A DNA stretch of 64,000 nt, taken from positions 2,505,001 through 2,569,000 of the forward strand of contig CP051235.1 in NCBI GenBank assembly GCA_017794705.1, written 5' to 3'. Position 1 is the stretch's first letter; the number at the start of each line of letters is the position of its first letter. A model generated the notes under the pieces. The model had not been told where the DNA came from. It worked only from the letters and a program-made list of their open reading frames with translations, and made no database searches. Source of the DNA: Devosia sp. GTDB lineage: Bacteria > Pseudomonadota > Alphaproteobacteria > Rhizobiales > Devosiaceae. The position numbers and the translations under genes were made by a program. Below, piece by piece: positions 58,180-64,000 of this stretch.

Positions 58180-59067
58180 ATGAAAGTCTGGCGCTGGTTG
58201 GTATTGGCCGTTCTGATCGTCGGGGCGGGTCTGTTGTGGTTCCTCTTCAAGCCGGTGACGGGGCCTGAACGCGACCTGACGCTCGTCGGTGATGCTGAAC
58301 GCGGCACCTATTTGTTGCGGCTGGGCGGGTGCATTTCCTGTCACACCGACCTCGACAACGAGGGGCCGGTGCTGGCTGGCGGGCCGGGCCTGACAACGCC
58401 GTTCGGCACTTTTGTGCCGCCCAACATCACATCCCACCCGGATGCGGGTACAGGCGGCTGGACACTCGCCGAGTTCTCCCAGGCGATGAGTGAGGGCAAA
58501 GGGCCGGGCGCGACCGAGCATTTCTATCCAGCGTTTCCCTATGACAATTACACGCTGATGAGCGACCAGGAGATCGCCGATCTTTACGCGGGCCTGATGG
58601 CGACCGAACCTGTCGCCGAGCCCGCCGCGCCCCATGATGTCAGTTTCCCGTTCAACCAGCGCCTGCTGATGTTGGCCTGGAAGAACCTGTTTTTTGTGCC
58701 GCAGCGCTACGAACCTGATCCGGAGCGATCAGACCTTTGGAACCGCGGGCGCTATCTCGCCACGGGGCCGGGGCACTGCACGGCCTGCCATACGCCGCGC
58801 AACATGTTTGGCGCGCGCGATGACAGCCGTCATCTCGAGGGCGCGCAATCTGGAACGCCTGCGGGCCGGGTGCCTGCGATCGATCCCGAGAGCCTGGTGG
58901 CCGAGGGCTATGACCGGGCGTGGCTGATCGACGTGTTGAAAGGTGGGGTCAACCCGGCTTTCGATTTCCCCGGCCGCAGCATGGGCGAAGTCATTTCCGA
59001 GGGGACCTCGCATTGGACAGACGAGGACCTGGAAGCTATAGCCGCTTATCTGTTGGATGAAGACTGA
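58180..59067 (+). CDS. Membrane-anchored dihaem cytochrome c
   Basis: 295 residues. One N-terminal membrane helix anchors a periplasmic part with two haem c sites, CISCH (Cys 51, 54, His 55) and CTACH (about 200). The layout resembles cytochrome c subunits of membrane alcohol or aldehyde dehydrogenases, which usually have three haems; this one has two. It starts 35 bases after the thioredoxin gene. The electron donor is unknown. Confidence 0.88.
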   Translation: MKVWRWLVLAVLIVGAGLLWFLFKPVTGPERDLTLVGDAERGTYLLRLGGCISCHTDLDNEGPVLAGGPGLTTPFGTFVPPNITSHPDAGTGGWTLAEFSQAMSEGKGPGATEHFYPAFPYDNYTLMSDQEIADLYAGLMATEPVAEPAAPHDVSFPFNQRLLMLAWKNLFFVPQRYEPDPERSDLWNRGRYLATGPGHCTACHTPRNMFGARDDSRHLEGAQSGTPAGRVPAIDPESLVAEGYDRAWLIDVLKGGVNPAFDFPGRSMGEVISEGTSHWTDEDLEAIAAYLLDED

Positions 59068-59113
59068 CCTTCGGCACTCCCCTTGCCGCTGAAGGCAAAA
59101 GAGGAGCGCTGAC

Positions 59114-59965
59114 ATGGAAAGCCTTTTGTCGTTCGAGAACTGGTTCACGCTGATGATGCTGATCGCATTGCAGGGCGTGCTGGGGCTGGACAACCTCCTG
59201 TACATTTCCATCGAGTCCAAAAAGGTCGCGCCAGAGCATCAGTCGCTGGTGCGCCGCACCGGGCTCGCGTTGGCAATCGGCCTGCGGCTTGTGCTGCTGT
59301 TCGTGTTGCTGCAGGCCATCCAGCTGTTCCAGGAGCCGATTTTCTCGCTGCACATGACCGGCATTCTGGAAGGCGAAGTGAATCTCCATTCACTGATCGT
59401 GCTCCTCGGCGGCGGCTTCATCCTCTACACGGGCATCCAGGAAATCTATCACCTGATCTCGATTGTCGATCACGGAGAGGCGGCTGAGAGGAAGAGGCGG
59501 ACGGTACCCACGGCGCTGTTCTGGATCGTCCTTATGAACCTCGTCTTTTCCTTCGATTCCATCTTGTCGACCATCGCGCTGACCGACGTGTTCTGGGTGA
59601 TGGCGGTGGGCATTCTGGTCACGGGCGTCGGCATGATCTTCCTCATTGACTATGTCGCCGACTTCATTGATCGCAATCGCATGTATCAGGTGCTGGGTCT
59701 TTTCGTGCTGATCCTTGTTGGCATCCTTCTGGTCTCGGAAGGCGGGCACCTGGCCGAATTGCGCTTGTTCGGCTACGAGGTCGTCGAGATGTCCCAGACC
59801 ACATTCTACTTCGTGCTGTTCGTCATGGTGGCAGTCGATCTGGTGCAGGGCCGCTATCAGAAAAAACTGATGGCCGAACGCAAGCGGGCCGAACAGATCG
59901 TCAAGGAAGTCGACCGGGGAGGTGACGGCCGCACGGCGGCCGCGGCGCATCCCAAGCAGATCTAG
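59114..59965 (+). CDS. TerC family membrane protein
   Basis: 283 residues with about seven to nine membrane helices. TerC signatures are LQGVLGLDNLLYI near residues 19-31 (acidic Asp 26) and VFSFDSILSTIAL in the second half. TerC relatives export manganese or affect metal loading of exported proteins. A charged C-terminal tail follows. It overlaps by four bases the convergent nadB gene. Confidence 0.88.
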   Translation: MESLLSFENWFTLMMLIALQGVLGLDNLLYISIESKKVAPEHQSLVRRTGLALAIGLRLVLLFVLLQAIQLFQEPIFSLHMTGILEGEVNLHSLIVLLGGGFILYTGIQEIYHLISIVDHGEAAERKRRTVPTALFWIVLMNLVFSFDSILSTIALTDVFWVMAVGILVTGVGMIFLIDYVADFIDRNRMYQVLGLFVLILVGILLVSEGGHLAELRLFGYEVVEMSQTTFYFVLFVMVAVDLVQGRYQKKLMAERKRAEQIVKEVDRGGDGRTAAAAHPKQI

Positions 59966-61548
59966 GCACCGGCGCGGATGGCGCGGGCTTCGGCCAATGT
60001 CATCAGCGTGTGATTGCGCCAGTCGGGATCCTTGTCGGGATAATCGATGCGGAAATGCCCGCCGCGGCTTTCGGTTCGTTTCAGGGCGGCCGCGGCCACC
60101 AGCGTCGCCGAGGTGGTCATGTTGAGGAAGGAGCGGGTGACGCCTTCGGCGTTTTCCTCCAGGTCAGCAATAATGCGTAGCGCCCGCTTGAGCCCCTGTT
60201 CGTCGCGCTCGACCCCGACGAAATCCGTCATGGCGCGGCGCAATTGCTGCACGGCGGGATGATTGCGCAGACGTTCCTCAAGCGCTTCGCCTTCCTGCTG
60301 GTCCCATCCGACCCCCTCGAACGGGGCGAGATTGGAGCGCACAGGTTCAAGTCCTGAAATGTCCTCCGCGATGCGTGCGCCGTAGACCACGGCTTCAAGC
60401 AGAGAATTGGAGGCCAGCCGGTTGGCGCCATGCAGACCGGTCGATGAGGCTTCGCCGCACACCCACAGGCCCGGGAGCGACGAACGGCCCATGTCGTCCA
60501 CCTTGACGCCGCCCATGTGATAGTGGGCTGCCGGGGTCACCGGGATCAGTTCTGTCACCGGATCGATGCTGGCCTCGGCGCAGTAACCAGCGACGGTGGG
60601 ATAGGCGGAAAGGATGCGTTCGCCGAGAACTTCGCGCGTGTCGAGGAAGACCTGTCGGCCTGCCTGGATCTGCCGAAAATTGGCGCGGGCGACAATGTCG
60701 CGCGGGGCAAGTTCGGCGTCCGGATGGATGTCGCGCATGAAGCGCTCCCCCAGATCATTGACCAGGATCGCACCCTCGCCCCTCAGGGCTTCGGTCGCCA
60801 GCGGCGCCGGGTCGCGATCGGTCAGAATGGCGGTGGGGTGGAACTGGACGAATTCGGGGTCGGCGATGAGGGCGCCGGCGCGGGCGGCCATGCCCATGGC
60901 GTGGCCCCTGACGCCCGGCGGATTGGTGGTAACGGCGTAAAGGCCGCCCAGTCCACCGGCGGCGAGCACCGTGGCGCGGGCGCGGATGAACAGCGGTTCG
61001 AGATAACGGTCGCCGAGCTTGCGGCAGGTGACCCCGGTCACGCGTCCGTCAGCAACCATCAGGTCGACCGCGGTGACGCCCTCGACAATCCTGATCGAAG
61101 GCGTCTTGCGCACTTCGTCGATCAGGGCAGCCATGATGGCGGCACCCGCCCGGTCGCCGGAGACGCGCACGACCCGGTTCATCGAGTGGGCGGCCTCCCG
61201 GGACAGGCGGTAGTTGCCATCCGCATCGCGATCAAAGGGAGTGCCCCAACGCGCCAGATCCTCGATGCGGGCCGCAGCTTCGGCTGCGACCTCTTCGGCG
61301 ACCTCGATGTCAACGATACCGGCACCGGCAATCTCCGTGTCGCGGGCGTGCGCGGCGGCGCTGTCGCCTTCACCGACCGCCGCGGCGACGCCGCCCTGGG
61401 CCCAGGCCGAAGACGCGCCCATGCCGAGGGGCTTGGGGGAGAGCACTGTCACCGGACGCGGCGCCAGTTTCAGGGCGCAGAACAGGCCGGCCAGCCCCGC
61501 ACCGATGATCAATGCGCCATCGGCGTTGAGGACATTGTCGCTTGTCAT
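59962..61548 (-). CDS. nadB: L-aspartate oxidase
   Basis: 528 residues, of normal NadB length. The FAD-binding GAGLAGLFCAL is at residues 16-26, SAWAQGGVAAAVG near 47, the catalytic region HPTAILTDRDPAPLATEALRGEGAILVN, and the late HYHMGGVKVDD and GANRLASNSLLEAVVYG. It oxidises aspartate to iminoaspartate, which NadA condenses to quinolinate, the start of NAD synthesis. In many alphaproteobacteria nadA, nadB and nadC are contiguous; here hemN and another gene separate nadB from a probable nadA. Confidence 0.94.
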   Translation of the reverse strand: MTSDNVLNADGALIIGAGLAGLFCALKLAPRPVTVLSPKPLGMGASSAWAQGGVAAAVGEGDSAAAHARDTEIAGAGIVDIEVAEEVAAEAAARIEDLARWGTPFDRDADGNYRLSREAAHSMNRVVRVSGDRAGAAIMAALIDEVRKTPSIRIVEGVTAVDLMVADGRVTGVTCRKLGDRYLEPLFIRARATVLAAGGLGGLYAVTTNPPGVRGHAMGMAARAGALIADPEFVQFHPTAILTDRDPAPLATEALRGEGAILVNDLGERFMRDIHPDAELAPRDIVARANFRQIQAGRQVFLDTREVLGERILSAYPTVAGYCAEASIDPVTELIPVTPAAHYHMGGVKVDDMGRSSLPGLWVCGEASSTGLHGANRLASNSLLEAVVYGARIAEDISGLEPVRSNLAPFEGVGWDQQEGEALEERLRNHPAVQQLRRAMTDFVGVERDEQGLKRALRIIADLEENAEGVTRSFLNMTTSATLVAAAALKRTESRGGHFRIDYPDKDPDWRNHTLMTLAEARAIRAGA

Positions 61549-61681
61549 CTGGAAGCCTCACGTTGGATCGCGCGTGTTCATGGCATTAATCCCGGCCGGA
61601 ATGAAGCCTGTACGTAGTTTGCCGAATTGTCCGTAGGTCGCCGTAAGGGTACTTGCAGATAATCAATTGGGGGGAATGCGG

Positions 61682-62443
61682 ATGAGATTGGCATTTGATG
61701 CGACGGCTGGAGAACGACGAGCCGATCGCCGATCACTGCAAATCGATCTGGAATTTGAAGAACTTGCAGAACTGGTGACGCATCTGGGTGAAGAGGTCTT
61801 GCTGTTCAGGGGAGCGGCGACGGCGCAAACCGAGTATGTCGGCACAGGTGCGCTCAGGGGTTTGGTCTGCGCAGGCAATGGTTTTGCCGCAGTGCTGGAC
61901 GGCTGCCAGGATTTCCAGATCGCGAGAACCGCCAGGCCCGGGTTCAGCGTCATTCGTGATCGCTGGCGGGGCATTCACGACCGTGAATACCAGGTGTTGA
62001 CCGAACAGCCTTCCGGACTGTCTGAGCAGGCACAGACTATGTTTGCTCCTTCAATCGAGCCGCCAGCAACATCGCAGAACCCTCGAGCGCTCGAGGTAGA
62101 GGTGCTGGTGCATTATGATCAGATGTGTGCGGTGTCGGAGCACAACCAGGGTCGAAGAATTGTCGCGGCCCCGATCCGGCCGATCGGGGACGGTGGCGTG
62201 CCAAGTGCCGGCAACTGCATCGCGCTGGCAGACGATGCCGCCGAGGCCTTCTCACAATTTCATCTTACGATCGGTGGAGATTTGGAGCTGATCGTGGACC
62301 TCAGCCGGATTGATCCTGAGTTATTGGAGCGCCTGAATGCCAATGGCTACTGTCGATTGCCTGCGGACCGCGCCGCGCGGCCAGCAAGTGCTGCCCTTAT
62401 CTGGCATCGCAAGAGGTTTCAGGAAATCACGGGTATCGACTGA
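61682..62443 (+). CDS. Protein resembling an HNH endonuclease with lost catalytic residues
   Basis: 253 residues. The C-terminal half (about 140-250) follows the layout of HNH (PF13391-like) restriction-type nucleases: YDQMCAVSEH, VAAPIRPIGDGG, GNCIALADDAAEAFSQFHLTIGGDLELIVD and a closing WHRKRF. At the positions where such enzymes have AHI, an H of the finger and FD, this protein has API, DAA and FS, so nuclease activity is unlikely. The N-terminal half is not recognised. ATG 61682 is chosen because GGGGGG lies seven bases upstream. Base composition seems somewhat less GC-rich than nadB and hemN beside it. The assignment is by eye and tentative. Confidence 0.7.
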   Translation: MRLAFDATAGERRADRRSLQIDLEFEELAELVTHLGEEVLLFRGAATAQTEYVGTGALRGLVCAGNGFAAVLDGCQDFQIARTARPGFSVIRDRWRGIHDREYQVLTEQPSGLSEQAQTMFAPSIEPPATSQNPRALEVEVLVHYDQMCAVSEHNQGRRIVAAPIRPIGDGGVPSAGNCIALADDAAEAFSQFHLTIGGDLELIVDLSRIDPELLERLNANGYCRLPADRAARPASAALIWHRKRFQEITGID

Positions 62444-62471
62444 TCCATCACGGAGCTGAAATGCTCCGAAG

Positions 62472-63830
62472 TCAAACCGCCGCCGCGTGCCGCTGCACTG
62501 GCGCGGCGGACGCATTGAGATAGGCATCAAATTGCGCTGCGATCACCCTGAGGGCCGGGCGACCCTTTTCGCTGACAGTCACCTTCCATTCGTCGATTTC
62601 CGCAAATCCTTCGAGGACCAATGGGCGCAGCTTGTCGAGGTCGGGCAGGAAGCGGGCGGGGCTGGTGCCATGGCGGGCGGCGATGGCGGCGAAGTCAACA
62701 TTGAGATCGCACATCAGCCGTTCAATGACATCGCGGCGCAACCGGTCGTCGGCGTTGAGCTGGCGCTGTTTGGCAACGGGCAGGTGGCCGGATTCGATGG
62801 CACGCGCCCACGCGCCGGTTTCGGAGATGTTATGTACGTAGGCGTTCGGAAGGGCGGAAATGGAGGTGGCGCCGATGCCCAGCAGCGTAGGCGCCGGGTC
62901 GACGGTATAGCCTTGAAAATTGCGTTTCAGCGTACCCTCTCGGGATGCCCGGGTCATTTCATCGCCGGGCAGGGCGAAATGGTCGAGCCCAATACGTTCA
63001 TAGCCCTTGCGCACGAGCGCCGCGGCCGCGATTTCGGCCTGTTCGAAACGGGCCTCAGCGCCGGGCAACGCCGCTTCGGGTATCTGCGTCTGGCGCTTGG
63101 CCATCCAGGGTACATGCGCGTAGCCAAAAAGCGCGATGCGGTCTGGCCGCAACTGCAGCGTCAAGTCAACCGACCGGGCAATGGTGGCCACGGTCTGATG
63201 CGGCAAGCCGTACATCAGATCGAAATTGATCGCGGAAACGCCAGCGGCGCGCAGGCTGTCGACGGCGCGCTTGACAGTCTCGAAGGGCTGGATCCGGTTT
63301 ACGGTCTGCTGAACGAGGGGATCGAATTCCTGCACGCCAAGGGAAGCGCGGGTGGTGCCTAGCCTTGCAAGGCCGACCGCCATTTCAGGCGTGAAGGTGC
63401 GCGGGTCGAGTTCAAAGGCGATTTCGGCGTCATCAAGCACCTCAAAGCGGTCGCGCAGGCGGGCCATCAGTTTTTCAAGCGCCGGAAAAGGCATGGCTGT
63501 GGGCGTGCCACCGCCCCAGTGGACCTGGCTGACCTTCATCCGTGCGGGCAGCGCGGCGGCCAGAAGGTCAATTTCAGCCAGCAGGGTCTCGGCATAGGCC
63601 AGCACCGGCTCGTCGCGCGCCGCCAGTTTCATGTTGCAGGCGCAATACCAGCAAACCTTCCGGCAGAAGGGAATGTGCAGGTAAAGCGACAGGGGTTCGG
63701 CCGAATCAAGCCCGGCAAGTCCGGCGCGCCAGTCGGCATCGCCATCCACCGGCTCGAAATGCGGCGCGGTCGGGTAGCTTGTATAGCGGGGCACGCGCAG
63801 TTCCGCGTATCGGGAAAGTGACTTGTCCAT
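62472..63830 (-). CDS. hemN: Oxygen-independent coproporphyrinogen III oxidase
   Basis: 452 residues. The radical-SAM cluster is CRKVCWYCAC (Cys 56, 60, 63), preceded by LYLHIPF. VHWGGGTPTAM, SLGVQEFDPLVQQTVNRIQPFETV and MYGLPHQT are family hallmarks. It decarboxylates coproporphyrinogen III to protoporphyrinogen IX without oxygen, for haem under low-oxygen growth. An Fnr/FixK-type box lies 35 bases upstream, fitting induction under oxygen limitation. Confidence 0.94.
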   Translation of the reverse strand: MDKSLSRYAELRVPRYTSYPTAPHFEPVDGDADWRAGLAGLDSAEPLSLYLHIPFCRKVCWYCACNMKLAARDEPVLAYAETLLAEIDLLAAALPARMKVSQVHWGGGTPTAMPFPALEKLMARLRDRFEVLDDAEIAFELDPRTFTPEMAVGLARLGTTRASLGVQEFDPLVQQTVNRIQPFETVKRAVDSLRAAGVSAINFDLMYGLPHQTVATIARSVDLTLQLRPDRIALFGYAHVPWMAKRQTQIPEAALPGAEARFEQAEIAAAALVRKGYERIGLDHFALPGDEMTRASREGTLKRNFQGYTVDPAPTLLGIGATSISALPNAYVHNISETGAWARAIESGHLPVAKQRQLNADDRLRRDVIERLMCDLNVDFAAIAARHGTSPARFLPDLDKLRPLVLEGFAEIDEWKVTVSEKGRPALRVIAAQFDAYLNASAAPVQRHAAAV

Positions 63831-63864
63831 GTGCCGTCAATGGCACGGACGCCGTCCGCGTACT

Positions 63865-63878
63865 TTGATCGAGGTCAA
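63865..63878. promoter_or_regulatory. Fnr/FixK-type box upstream of hemN
   Basis: TTGATCGAGGTCAA matches TTGAT-N4-ATCAA with one mismatch. It is centred about 41 bases before the hemN start, so an activator of the FixK/FnrL class is plausible. Confidence 0.75.
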
Positions 63879-63912
63879 ACTGTTGACGGCAAATTCGTCG
63901 AGCGGCGCTGGA

Positions 63913-64000
63913 TCAGTCGCCTTTCGAACTCATCTCGATCATGCGCTCCACCGACTGGCGGGCGGGGCCGATGATATCGTCGGGCACGGTGACTTCCTCG
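63913..64000 (-). CDS. nadA: Probable quinolinate synthase, C-terminal end (cut by window end)
   Basis: Only the last 28 codons are present, ending at TGA 63913-63915. They read EEVTVPDDIIGPARQSVERMIEMS with a short tail, similar to the C-terminus of NadA in related bacteria. The short fragment and the nearby nadB support the call, but it stays uncertain without the rest of the gene. NadA makes quinolinate from iminoaspartate and dihydroxyacetone phosphate using a 4Fe-4S cluster. Confidence 0.5.
   Translation of the reverse strand, partial: EEVTVPDDIIGPARQSVERMIEMSSKGD

Noticed and set aside
60517..61617. 366-codon plus-strand ORF
   Set aside because: Antisense shadow of nadB.

Overview
The window is chromosomal DNA from an alphaproteobacterium, most likely of the order Hyphomicrobiales. 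The rRNA and tRNA sequences, the TakP-type TRAP receptor, the FixK/Fnr-like site at hemN and the many GntR, LysR and TetR regulators all fit this, but I cannot name the genus. Coding density is high. I see no transposase, integrase, prophage gene or CRISPR array. Most neighbourhoods are short operons flanked by divergent regulators.

Layout. 1-1230 is the end of an rrn operon (3' part of 23S, then 5S and a terminator). 1238-5625 holds an orphan sugar ABC permease, a secreted FecR-domain protein with a Gly/Asn-rich tail, and a convergent CHASE2-GGDEF-EAL c-di-GMP protein. 5809-14649 is mixed housekeeping and stress genes: flavin reductase, DUF1761, alpha/beta hydrolase, cyclophilin-like protein, soluble transhydrogenase, cspA, a Tat-exported kelch protein with a LysR regulator, and a divergent EamA exporter with an aldo/keto reductase. 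14737-16004 is the class I DAHP synthase gene behind an apparent aromatic-amino-acid attenuator. 16185-25455 holds pirin, a nucleotidyltransferase, a second alpha/beta hydrolase, a Sel1-repeat protein, a TetR-controlled ABC exporter, and a tas/AAC(3)/GNAT operon. The initiator tRNA lies at 25688. 25872-37130 carries AraC, MFS, DUF4386, MDR/LysR, cupin/SDR, GNAT and TPR genes, and a TetR-flavin monooxygenase pair behind a perfect palindromic operator.

37142-56911 is the metabolic centre of the window. A GntR/FCD regulator is surrounded by FucU mutarotase, an amidohydrolase lactonase, an FAH-family hydrolase, a UxaA-family dehydratase, an SMP-30 lactonase and a Rossmann dehydrogenase/epimerase. 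Three copies of the palindrome CTAACATGTTAG (one with a single change) lie in front of the regulator and both outward operons, so they probably form one local regulon for a 6-deoxy-sugar or sugar acid, L-fucose being the best guess. After gabD and a cueR-copA copper module come an SDR, an L-lactate dehydrogenase, TakP-like TRAP permease genes with a convergent receptor gene, 3-hydroxybutyrate dehydrogenase and a PfkB kinase. Non-phosphorylative fucose breakdown would give pyruvate and L-lactate, which the neighbouring LldD and 2-oxoacid-type TRAP system could handle.

57004-64000 has ccdA-thioredoxin-dihaem cytochrome c, TerC, nadB, a protein resembling an HNH nuclease that has lost its catalytic residues, hemN with an Fnr/FixK-type site, and the probable 3' end of nadA. 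The points most worth a second look are the aroG leader peptide/attenuator, the three-site GntR regulon, the inactivated HNH-like gene, and the FecR/CHASE2 pair.
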